Assembly: GCA_902806295.1 (NCBI GenBank) | Contig: CADCWB010000219.1 | Coordinates: 1 to 6,915, forward strand | DNA length: 6,915 nt | Direction: 5' to 3' | DNA from: an uncultured Sphingomonas sp. | Lineage (GTDB): Bacteria > Pseudomonadota > Alphaproteobacteria > Sphingomonadales > Sphingomonadaceae | Shown: positions 1-5,455 of the stretch, piece by piece | How positions within the stretch are numbered: the first letter of the stretch is position 1 | How the letters are laid out: the number at the start of each line of letters is the position of its first letter | Position numbers and translations under genes: made by a program | The notes under the pieces: model-generated | Database searches by the model: none | What the model saw: only the letters and a program-made list of their open reading frames with translations | What the model was told of the DNA's origin: nothing

Positions 1-153
1 AGAGAGGTGGCGGAGCGTTTGTCCCGATTCTAAACAACCCTGAGTGTGCCTGCATACCCCCAGGCGTTGCGAGTCACACGATTTGGGTGAAGGCTCCCAG
101 GTCTGCGACTTGGGCCCCGGTCTAGGACAGCCTGGCCATCGGATCGACAACGC

Positions 154-182
154 AAAAGGGCGGCCCCGGATGGGACCGCCCT
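154..182 (-). terminator. Intrinsic terminator of the rplJ-rplL operon
   Basis: Read on the minus strand, AGGGCGGTCCC pairs with GGGGCCGCCCT around an ATCC loop. This gives 11 pairs including one U-G wobble, and the final stem U runs into three more U residues. It starts about 50 nt after the rplL stop codon, the expected place for the operon end. On the plus strand the wobble becomes an A/C mismatch, so the hairpin favours minus-strand transcripts. The U-run is short, so some read-through is possible. Two smaller hairpins sit between it and rplL (stems ATCTGCG/CGCAGAT and CCGGA/TCCGG). Confidence 0.8.
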
Positions 183-231
183 CTTTCTTTATCGCCGGAC
201 AGGTCCGGGACGATCTGCGTTTGCGCGCAGA

Positions 232-606
232 TTACTTGAGCTCGACAGTGCCGCCGGCGTCTTCGATCTGCTTCTTGATCTTCTCGGCCTCGTCCTTGCC
301 GATGCCTTCCTTTACGGCCTTCGGAGCGCCCTCAACCAGCGCCTTGGCTTCGCCGAGGCCCAAACCGGTGATCGCGCGGACTTCCTTGATGACGTTGATC
401 TTCTTGCCACCGTCGCCGGTGAGAATCACGTCGAACTCGGTCTTCTCTTCTTCAGCTGGGGCGGCTGGGCCGCCGGCGGCCGGAGCGGAAGCAACCGCAG
501 CAGCGGCCGAAACGCCCCACTTCTCTTCGAGCGCCTTGGCGAGGTCAGCGGCCTCGAGAACGGTGAGCGCCGACAGCTGGTCGACGAGGTTGTTGATGTC
601 AGCCAT
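232..606 (-). CDS. rplL: 50S ribosomal protein L7/L12
   Basis: This is the stalk protein of the large ribosomal subunit. Dimers bind the C-terminal helix of L10, and their mobile C-terminal domains recruit and stimulate the translational GTPases (EF-Tu, EF-G, IF2). The 124-residue length is typical. Domains appear in the usual order: an N-terminal dimerisation helix pair (about residues 1-32), an Ala/Pro/Gly hinge (about 35-52), and a C-terminal domain (about 55-124) with the family motif GLGLGEAKALVEGAPK that forms the factor-binding surface. The ATG start is supported by AGGAG six bases upstream. It is the second gene of rplJ-rplL, with an 83-nt gap after rplJ that contains two short hairpins (stems 660-665/671-676 and 622-626/630-634), the second just upstream of the Shine-Dalgarno. 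These could adjust L12 supply relative to L10, which is inference. Identification is secure. Confidence 0.98.
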   Translation of the reverse strand: MADINNLVDQLSALTVLEAADLAKALEEKWGVSAAAAVASAPAAGGPAAPAEEEKTEFDVILTGDGGKKINVIKEVRAITGLGLGEAKALVEGAPKAVKEGIGKDEAEKIKKQIEDAGGTVELK

Positions 607-689
607 TTCTTACTCCTGTGCGGGGCAGCGCCCCAAACGTTGCGTTGTTGATAGTTTAAGCAGCCTCGGCGGCTGCGTTCCGGTTGCGC

Positions 690-1205
690 TTACGCGGCTT
701 CCGCCGCAGCGTAGGCGCCAAACACCCGTGCGAGCATCGCGCCCGGCTCGTTGATCGTCCGCGCGATCTTGCTTGCCGGAGCCTGGACCAGGCCGACAAT
801 GCGTGCGCGAAGTTCATCGAGGCTGGGCAGCTCGGCCAGCGCCCTGATCCCATTCACGTCGAGGACGGTGTCCCCCATCGCCCCGCCAAGGATTTCCAAC
901 TTGTCGTTGGTCTTGGCAAAGTCGACCGCAACCTTGGCAGCGGCGACTGGGTCGGATGAGGTGGCCAGCGCGGTTGGGCCCTTCAGCAGGTCGCCGATGG
1001 GCTGGTAGCGCGTGCCGTCCAGCGCGATGAGAGCAAGGCGGTTCTTGGTAACCTTGAACTGCGCCCCGGCATCTCGCATCCGCAGGCGCAGATCAGTGGA
1101 CTGCGCCACCGACAGCCCGAGATTGCGGGTGATCACCACCACGCTGGTCTCGGTAAGCACCTGCTTCAGTTCGGCAACCAGGTCCGCCTTCTCAGTACGA
1201 TCCAT
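690..1205 (-). CDS. rplJ: 50S ribosomal protein L10
   Basis: L10 anchors the L7/L12 dimers and binds 23S rRNA at the base of the stalk. In many bacteria the L10-L12 complex also represses its own operon by binding the mRNA leader. The 171-residue product shows the N-terminal rRNA-binding region with KVTKNRLALIAL at about residues 51-62, KGPTAL at about 75-80, and a C-terminal helix (LPSLDELRARIVGLVQAP onward) that carries L12-binding segments. The start at 1205 is chosen because GGAG lies six bases before it and the protein then begins MDRTEKADL, as in alphaproteobacterial L10. An in-frame ATG at 1265 lies inside the leader terminator-like hairpin and would add 20 atypical residues. The gene is first in rplJ-rplL. 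The sequence just after its stop repeats the last codons synonymously in another frame (stop at 656-658). No rplA lies upstream. Confidence 0.97.
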   Translation of the reverse strand: MDRTEKADLVAELKQVLTETSVVVITRNLGLSVAQSTDLRLRMRDAGAQFKVTKNRLALIALDGTRYQPIGDLLKGPTALATSSDPVAAAKVAVDFAKTNDKLEILGGAMGDTVLDVNGIRALAELPSLDELRARIVGLVQAPASKIARTINEPGAMLARVFGAYAAAEAA

Positions 1206-1241
1206 GCCAACTCCATTCTTCGATCCGGCAACACCGGACCG

Positions 1242-1268
1242 AAACAAAAAGGGGTGAACGAACACCCC
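1242..1268 (-). terminator. Terminator-like hairpin in the rplJ leader (possible attenuator)
   Basis: On the minus strand GGGGTG, a TTCGTT loop and CACCCC form a perfect 6-bp stem followed at once by TTTTTGTTT. This has the form of an intrinsic terminator. It ends 37 nt before the rplJ start and lies downstream of the candidate promoter and L10-leader structure, with no minus-strand gene between them that it could end. The 5' arm GGGGUG could instead pair with CACCUC at 1327-1332 (one G-U pair), so an alternative fold is available. The hairpin and U-run are seen directly; a role in attenuation is inferred. The stem is short, so partial termination is more likely than complete termination. Confidence 0.6.
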
Positions 1269-1388
1269 GACACCAAATCCCTGGAGACCAGAAGGCCACC
1301 AGAGAAGCTTATGTCCGTGGGGTTGGGAGGTGTGCGCTCAACAACGCACGAAAGGGACCACAATCGGTCGCTTCATGAACTCTCTTCC

Positions 1389-1440
1389 CCGCCTAGGCTG
1401 CGGATTAAGGGTCTTGCGACCCAGCAGCTGTCTCGGACGG
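1389..1440 (-). promoter_or_regulatory. L10-type ribosomal protein leader structure
   Basis: The minus-strand RNA folds as nested helices: CCGUC pairs with GGCGG (outer), GCUGC with GCAGC (middle), and GGGUC with GACCC closed by a GCAA tetraloop. Between outer and middle helices sits a CGAGACA-type asymmetric segment like those in kink-turns. It is followed by GGGAAGAG. This arrangement and its position 184-235 nt upstream of rplJ resemble the L10 leader that binds the L10-L12 complex in many bacteria. Further hairpins follow (GACC/GGUC; GUGCG/CGCAC at 1332-1349). A covariance-model search would settle family membership. The helices are seen; ligand binding is inferred from the family. Confidence 0.6.
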
Positions 1441-1444
1441 AACG

Positions 1445-1458
1445 CCCGCCGAAGCGGG
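1445..1458 (-). promoter_or_regulatory. UUCG-tetraloop hairpin near the rplJ transcript 5' end
   Basis: On the minus strand CCCGC-TTCG-GCGGG forms a 5-bp stem with a C(UUCG)G tetraloop, one of the most stable RNA hairpins. It lies just downstream of the candidate -10 box and immediately before the L10-leader helices. A competing 7-bp stem (GCCCGCC at 1464-1470 with GGCGGGC at 1444-1450, as read on the minus strand) uses the same 3' arm. It may protect the 5' end of the transcript. This role is inference. Confidence 0.4.
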
Positions 1459-1469
1459 ACGAAGGCGGG

Positions 1470-1497
1470 CCTATAGCGGAACGGCGCCGCCGATCAA
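1470..1497 (-). promoter_or_regulatory. Candidate promoter for rplJ-rplL
   Basis: On the minus strand TTGATC (1492-1497) and TATAGG (1470-1475) are separated by 16 bases and resemble a housekeeping -35/-10 pair. They sit just upstream of the structured leader, giving a transcript that starts near 1463 and has a leader of roughly 260 nt. The -10 match is only moderate and no start-site data exist, so this is tentative. The plus-strand gene at 1574 is divergently oriented, so the same region probably holds its promoter too, but no clear plus-strand elements were found. Confidence 0.4.
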
Positions 1498-1573
1498 CCC
1501 TCGCTCAACAATCGCGCGAAGCTTGGAGCGAGCTTGTGCGTTGGTGCTTCCGGCTCAAGACAGGAGGAGGCTC

Positions 1574-2143
1574 ATGGCAGGCTATCGTGGTGACGGGTAC
1601 GGGCAGTATGGCAACGTCGGCGACGATGATTATCGCTTTGGGGAGGACCAAACTCCGCGCCACGGTGCCGCACAGGGCAATCTGATGGGCCGCGCGGAAC
1701 GTACGGTGCGCGGTTTCTTCGACCGCGATGGGGAGGCCGGGGAACGTGAAGGCCGCCTCGCCGACGACCCGCGAGCGGTGCAAGCCGCGGAAGAGTATCG
1801 GCGGCGGTACGGCCGGGAAGGCTATGAGGGCAGCTATGCCCAGCACGACGAGCCGTATCGCAGCTATCGTGAGCGACATATCCAGCAGATGGATCAGGAA
1901 TACGCCGAATATTGCCGTGAGAATGGTCACGAGTTCTCCAGCGCCTTCGAGAACTGGCGAAGTGGGCGGCGAGGCGGAGGCGGAGTAGCCACCATGTCCG
2001 CGGCGGGCGGCTCACCCGAGGCGGGAAGCGCCGGCGGCATGAGCGGGGCGAGCGCGGGATTGCTCGCTGACGAAAGCAGCGGCACGGAGCTCGGTTCCAA
2101 ACCGTCTTCCGGTCGGCCAAGCGGCGGCGGCCGAGGGCGCTAG
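1574..2143 (+). CDS. Hydrophilic Gly/Arg-rich protein, possibly related to sphingomonad SWFGD-type proteins
   Basis: Function unknown. The 189-residue product has no signal peptide or membrane segment. Residues 1-35 are rich in Gly, Tyr and Asp. Residues 39-54 (GRAERTVRGFFDRDGE) and 92-133 (charged, with PYRSYRERHIQQMDQEY and FENWR) resemble the two conserved parts of sphingomonad proteins named for an SWFGD motif, although that exact motif is absent (GFFDRD stands in its place). The last 55 residues are a Gly/Ser/Ala tail ending GGGRGR. The ATG start follows AGGAGG with six bases between, a strong site; an in-frame TTG at 1523 lacks this support. The stop TAG lies in the same CTAG tetramer as the trpG stop, so the genes are convergent and overlap by two bases. 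The family assignment rests on memory of sequence style and is only moderate. Confidence 0.85.
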   Translation: MAGYRGDGYGQYGNVGDDDYRFGEDQTPRHGAAQGNLMGRAERTVRGFFDRDGEAGEREGRLADDPRAVQAAEEYRRRYGREGYEGSYAQHDEPYRSYRERHIQQMDQEYAEYCRENGHEFSSAFENWRSGRRGGGGVATMSAAGGSPEAGSAGGMSGASAGLLADESSGTELGSKPSSGRPSGGGRGR

Positions 2144-2703
2144 AACCGCAGGAGGTTGGCCAGCATCGCATCACCGTGCGTGGTAAGGATGCTTTCCGGG
2201 TGGAACTGCAGTCCCGCCTGCCGCGCCTGAGGATCGGAAAAGGCCATGATCGCGCCGTCTGCTTCGGCGTGAACTGTGAAACGCTCGGGCAGCCTGCCGA
2301 CGACCAGCGAGTGATAGCGGGCGACGCGAAGCGGGTTGGGTAGGCCGGCAAACGGGCCGGCACCGTCGTGGCCGATGAGCGTGGCTTTGCCGTGCACCGG
2401 CTCGGACGCGCGAGTGACGGCGGCACCGGCCTCTTCCGCGATCGCCTGATGGCCGAGGCAGACTCCGACCACCGGCACGCGGCCCTTCGCCTGGGCGATC
2501 AATTCTAGGCAGCAGCCGGCATCACGCGGGCCGCCTGGGCCAGGCGAGAGCATGATGGTCGCTTGGTCGCGCTCGGCTTGAGCAAGCGCATCGGTCGCCA
2601 CGACGGAGTTGCGCAGCACCCGGACGCGGGCGCCAAGCCGTTTCAAGCTCTCGACCAGGTTGAAAGTGAAGCTGTCGAGATTGTCGATCAGGAGCACGTT
2701 CAT
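2140..2703 (-). CDS. trpG: Anthranilate synthase component II (glutamine amidotransferase)
   Basis: A class I glutamine amidotransferase subunit that releases ammonia from glutamine and passes it to TrpE to make anthranilate from chorismate. The 187-residue length is normal. Visible motifs are DNLDSFTFNL at 7-16, the oxyanion-strand SPGPGGP at 53-59, the nucleophile elbow GVCLGHQ with Cys82, PVHGK at 102-106, RYHS at 129-132, and QFHPES with His168 and Glu170, completing the Cys-His-Glu triad. Sequence alone does not fully separate TrpG from PabA, and one protein may serve both in some bacteria, but the partner gene decides in favour of TrpG. The ATG overlaps the trpE stop as ATGA, indicating translational coupling. 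It is the last gene of aroF-trpE-trpG, and no clear terminator follows; the end of the operon runs antisense into the convergent neighbour. Confidence 0.95.
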   Translation of the reverse strand: MNVLLIDNLDSFTFNLVESLKRLGARVRVLRNSVVATDALAQAERDQATIMLSPGPGGPRDAGCCLELIAQAKGRVPVVGVCLGHQAIAEEAGAAVTRASEPVHGKATLIGHDGAGPFAGLPNPLRVARYHSLVVGRLPERFTVHAEADGAIMAFSDPQARQAGLQFHPESILTTHGDAMLANLLRF

Positions 2704-4181
2704 GCGGCCAGCACTCCAAGAAGAGCGCTGGCCTTCCGGCGAGTCTCGTCGGCCTCGGCCTGCGGATCGCTGTCGTGAACCACGCCGGCGCCGGCTCGCA
2801 CGCGAGCAATGCCGTCCGCGACGAGGGCGGAGCGGATCACCACCGCCGTGTCCATCTCTCCGGCCGCGTTGATCCAGCCCACCGCACCGCCGTAGGGGCC
2901 GCGACGGGTCCGCTCGAGGGTGCGCAACAGCTGCATCGCGCGCAGCTTCGGCGCTCCGGTCAGCGTCCCGACATTAAGGCAGGCGGCCAGCGCGTCGAAG
3001 GCGTCGAGGCCGATCGCCAGCTTGCCGGTAACCGAGGAGACCAAGTGCATCACCCGGGCGAAGCGCTCCACGGCGAGGAGCCTGGCGACCCGGCGGGTGC
3101 CCGGCAGGCTGATCCGGGCGACGTCGTTGCGGGCGAGATCGACCAGCATCATGTGCTCGGCCAACTCCTTGGCGTCGAGCCGCATCTCTGCTTCGAGCCG
3201 ATCGTCCTCGTCGGGGGTAGCGCCACGTTGACGGGTGCCCGCGATCGGTTTGATCTCGACGGTGGTGCCATCGCCCTCGCGCGACAGTCGCACGCTGGTT
3301 TCCGGGCTGGCTCCGAGCAGGGTCCAGCCTGGCCCGGAGAGGTAGAAGCGATAGCTGGTCGGCTCGACCTCCCGGAGCGAGGAGTAAGCGGCGAACGGGT
3401 CGGGGCAGGGGGCCGAGAAGGTTCGCGAAGGAACGATCTGGTAGACTTCGCCGGCGGCGATAGCCTCCTTGGCCTGGAGCACGACAGCCTTGAAGGCGTC
3501 GTCGTCCAGGTCGGTGCTGATGGCCTTCACTGCGCCGGACGCCGCTGAACTTCGCTCGCGAGGAGCCGGGACGGCGGCGAGCAAGCTCTCCAGCCGTCGC
3601 GCCGCGTCATGCTGCTGGCGAGGGTCGGAGCCGTACGCGGGGCAGAGCAGGCGCGCCGCTCCTCCGGGCTCGACCACCGCCAAGCTGTCCGGAATCCAAT
3701 AAATAAAGTCGGGAAAGCCGAGCGGGTGGAGCTCTGCAACCGGCAGTTCCTCGCCAAAGGCAGCTTGGTCGAAGCCGCTGACGCCGAGCAGGGCGACGGT
3801 GAACGGGTCGGCGGCTGCTTCGGGCGTGGCGGCGCCAAGCAGGGTGCGCAGCGCGTGAAGCGGGCCAGGGGCGAGCAGCCGCTCCTCCGGATCGAGGCTG
3901 TCAGATGGGCCGAACTGCAGTTGGAGGCGGTCACCCACAGGCCGGTCGAGGCGAGCCGCGACGACGTCCAACAGGGCGCGACCGTTAGCGCTGAGCGCCT
4001 CCAGCAGCACCTCGCCGCCACAAGCCGTGGCGCGAACGGCGGCTGCGGCCATCACCAGCACTCGGCCATCGTTGGCCTCGAACAGGGCGGTATCGGGGCG
4101 CTCACCGCGGTCGGTCGCCGCCGCGTGGAAGGCGAGCGGGTCGAAGCCGCGCTCCAGCCTTCGCTGCACCAAGCTGCTCAC
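2700..4181 (-). CDS. trpE: Anthranilate synthase component I, enteric type
   Basis: Catalyses chorismate plus ammonia to anthranilate and pyruvate, the first committed step to tryptophan. The 493-residue product has the N-terminal component I domain and the C-terminal chorismate-binding domain. Seen are PIAGTR at 312-317, KELAEH at 338-343, DLARND at 348-353, MHLVS with the presumed catalytic His379, GAPKLRAM at 409-416, GGAVG at 431-435 and GAGVV at 464-468. Ala314 in PIAGT, rather than the Lys of PabB, supports anthranilate synthase. The C-terminal half reads like the Escherichia type (VMHLVS, GAPKxRAMQL, SEADETR-like end). The expected Trp-binding motif LLES is LFEA at 33-36 with a shortened following segment, and NPSPYMF is EPTSYRF at 273-279, so feedback inhibition may be altered. 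It starts with GTG, overlapping the aroF stop as GTGA. Confidence 0.95.
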   Translation of the reverse strand: MSSLVQRRLERGFDPLAFHAAATDRGERPDTALFEANDGRVLVMAAAAVRATACGGEVLLEALSANGRALLDVVAARLDRPVGDRLQLQFGPSDSLDPEERLLAPGPLHALRTLLGAATPEAAADPFTVALLGVSGFDQAAFGEELPVAELHPLGFPDFIYWIPDSLAVVEPGGAARLLCPAYGSDPRQQHDAARRLESLLAAVPAPRERSSAASGAVKAISTDLDDDAFKAVVLQAKEAIAAGEVYQIVPSRTFSAPCPDPFAAYSSLREVEPTSYRFYLSGPGWTLLGASPETSVRLSREGDGTTVEIKPIAGTRQRGATPDEDDRLEAEMRLDAKELAEHMMLVDLARNDVARISLPGTRRVARLLAVERFARVMHLVSSVTGKLAIGLDAFDALAACLNVGTLTGAPKLRAMQLLRTLERTRRGPYGGAVGWINAAGEMDTAVVIRSALVADGIARVRAGAGVVHDSDPQAEADETRRKASALLGVLAA

Positions 4182-5194
4182 GGCAGCGGCCGGCCCACTG
4201 CTGAAGCCACCGGGCGCAACGCACCCATCATTGCCGAAAAGCCTGCCGGATCGAGCGATTGGGCCCCATCCGACAGCGCCCTTGCCGGATCGCGATGCAC
4301 CTCGACCATGAGGCCGTCCGCACCGGCCGCCACGCCGGCCAGCGCCATGGCCGGAACCAAGGCGCGGATGCCGGTCCCGTGGCTGGGATCGACCACGATC
4401 GGCAAGTGGGTCTTGCCCTTCACATAGGGGACCGCATTCAGGTCCAGCGTGTTGCGGGTCGCGGTTTCAAACGTGCGGATGCCGCGCTCGCAGAGGATGA
4501 CTTCGGCCTGCCCGGCGCTGAGCAGATATTCGGCCGCCAGCAACCACTCCTGGATAGTCGCGGCGGGTCCGCGCTTCAGAAGCACGGGGCGGCCCGCCTT
4601 GCCGACTGCCCGCAGCAGTGCGAAGTTCTGCATGTTGCGAGCGCCGATCTGCAGCGCGTCGGCTTGGGCAGCGACCGCCTCTATATCGGCCGTGTCCATC
4701 ACCTCAGTCACCACCGGCATGCCGAGTTCGTCCGCTACCTCGCGGAGGATGGTAAGGCCGGCCGGGCCATGTCCCGAGAAGCCGTAAGGCGAGGTGCGCG
4801 GCTTGTAGGCGCCAGCGCGAAGGATCTGGGCGCCGGCATCTCGCGCGGCTTTGGCGCTGTCATACAACTGCTCTTGGCTTTCCACCGCGCACGGACCCGC
4901 AATCACGACCAACTTGGCTCCGCCGACGGCCACGCCGCCGACGTTCACCACCGTGTCGTGCGGGTGCATCTCGCGGCTGACCAGCTTGTAGGGAGCAAGG
5001 ATCGGCTTGACGCTTTCCACCGCCGGGTCGCCGTCGATCGCCAGCTCAGACAATATGCGCTCGTCGCCAAGCGCGCCGAGCACGACGCGCTCGCTGCCCG
5101 GCATATGAAGCGGTTGCAAGCCGGCGTCGGCGATTCGGGCAAGCAGGCGGTCGGCGCTATCGGCCGGGGCATCGGGCTTCAGAACGATGATCAT
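4178..5194 (-). CDS. aroF: 3-deoxy-7-phosphoheptulonate synthase (DAHP synthase, Thermotoga-type)
   Basis: Condenses phosphoenolpyruvate and erythrose 4-phosphate, the entry step of the shikimate pathway. The 338 residues match the single-domain barrel family with an N-terminal ferredoxin-like regulatory domain (about 1-70), as in the Thermotoga maritima enzyme. Conserved segments are AGPCAVES at 99-106, KPRTSPYGFSG at 131-141, IGARNMQNF at 183-191, LLKRG at 205-209, CERGIRTFE at 235-243, DPSHGTG at 269-275 and VEVHRDP at 297-303. The metal ligands Cys102, His272, Glu298 and Asp309 fall at the positions known for the Thermotoga enzyme. In that family the N-terminal domain mediates Tyr/Phe inhibition; whether it does here is not visible. 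The ATG lacks a strong Shine-Dalgarno (only GAG about 9 bases upstream). It is the first enzyme gene after the trpL attenuator and overlaps trpE by four bases. Confidence 0.96.
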   Translation of the reverse strand: MIIVLKPDAPADSADRLLARIADAGLQPLHMPGSERVVLGALGDERILSELAIDGDPAVESVKPILAPYKLVSREMHPHDTVVNVGGVAVGGAKLVVIAGPCAVESQEQLYDSAKAARDAGAQILRAGAYKPRTSPYGFSGHGPAGLTILREVADELGMPVVTEVMDTADIEAVAAQADALQIGARNMQNFALLRAVGKAGRPVLLKRGPAATIQEWLLAAEYLLSAGQAEVILCERGIRTFETATRNTLDLNAVPYVKGKTHLPIVVDPSHGTGIRALVPAMALAGVAAGADGLMVEVHRDPARALSDGAQSLDPAGFSAMMGALRPVASAVGRPLP

Positions 5195-5221
5195 GAGGGT
5201 CTCACTGGCTTATTGGGCAAC

Positions 5222-5248
5222 AAAAAACCCGCCGGGTCAGGGCGGGCT
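5222..5248 (-). terminator. Tryptophan attenuator terminator upstream of aroF
   Basis: Minus-strand AGCCCGCC pairs with GGCGGGTT around a CTGACCC loop (8 pairs with one G-U), and the T-run TTTTTT overlaps the end of the stem. It lies 29 nt after the trpL stop and 27 nt before aroF, the place of the terminator in a trp attenuator. A competing 11-pair helix is possible between the Trp-codon region GGTGG-C-GCTGGC (C bulged) and GCCAGC-CCGCC, and CCTGCC by the trpL stop can pair with GGCGGG. The terminator form is clear; which alternative fold operates is not. Confidence 0.88.
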
Positions 5249-5277
5249 GGCAGACTTGGACCTCGGGTGAGGCAGGG

Positions 5278-5376
5278 TCAGGCAGGCGCGCCGCTCGGAT
5301 GTTCGGGGAGCCAGCGCCACCAACGCGCAGCGGTGTTTGCACCGACCGTAATGATGGTGTCGACTGGAGCGATCAT
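5278..5376 (-). CDS. trpL: trp operon leader peptide
   Basis: A 32-codon ORF, ATG to TGA, too short to be an enzyme and placed between the operon start and an intrinsic terminator. It encodes Trp at 19, 20 and 22 in the string ARWWRWLPE. Three Trp codons within four in so short an ORF, directly before a hairpin with a T6 run, is the standard signature of a Trp-sensing attenuator: ribosome stalling at these codons reports shortage of charged tRNA-Trp. The start is the only ATG in frame after a TAA upstream; no good Shine-Dalgarno precedes it, so the true start could be a downstream non-ATG codon. Because the next genes are aroF-trpE-trpG, tryptophan supply would control entry to the whole aromatic pathway as well as anthranilate formation. 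The peptide itself probably has no function. Confidence 0.85.
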   Translation of the reverse strand: MIAPVDTIITVGANTAARWWRWLPEHPSGAPA

Positions 5377-5455
5377 GCGGCGACGTTTGCGAGAACCCGG
5401 CGGACCGGTCAAGCGATCAGTTGCAACAACGGTACACGATTTGCGTTTTTAGGAC

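Noticed and set aside
1..90. tRNA-like look of the first bases (GAGAGGTGGCGGAGCG, like the 5' side of tRNA-Ser or tRNA-Leu).
   Set aside because: No anticodon arm, no GTTCGAATC-type T-loop and no matching acceptor arm follow on either strand.
1206..1265. N-terminal extension of rplJ from an ATG at 1265.
   Set aside because: The added 20 residues are unlike L10, the ATG lies inside the leader hairpin, and the start at 1205 has its own Shine-Dalgarno and the usual L10 beginning.
1478..1576. GGAAC at 1478-1482 as an EcfG promoter for the plus-strand gene at 1574.
   Set aside because: No CGTT-like -10 element occurs 15-18 bases downstream.
2522..4427. Long open frames opposite trpG, trpE and aroF on the plus strand (for example 2775-3548 and 3609-4427).
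   Set aside because: They mirror GC-rich codon use of the true genes, have biased Arg/Gly-rich compositions, no family motifs, and lie fully antisense to well-identified enzymes.
2700..5194. Alternative reading of the cluster as PABA or phenazine-type chorismate enzymes.
   Set aside because: PIAGT with Ala rather than the PabB Lys points to anthranilate synthase, TrpE and TrpG are separate subunits rather than a PhzE-type fusion, and the leader carries Trp codons.
5377..5455. TTGACC and TTGCAA boxes as a promoter for trpL-aroF.
   Set aside because: No acceptable -10 element lies at the right spacing, so no promoter was annotated; the true start must be mapped.
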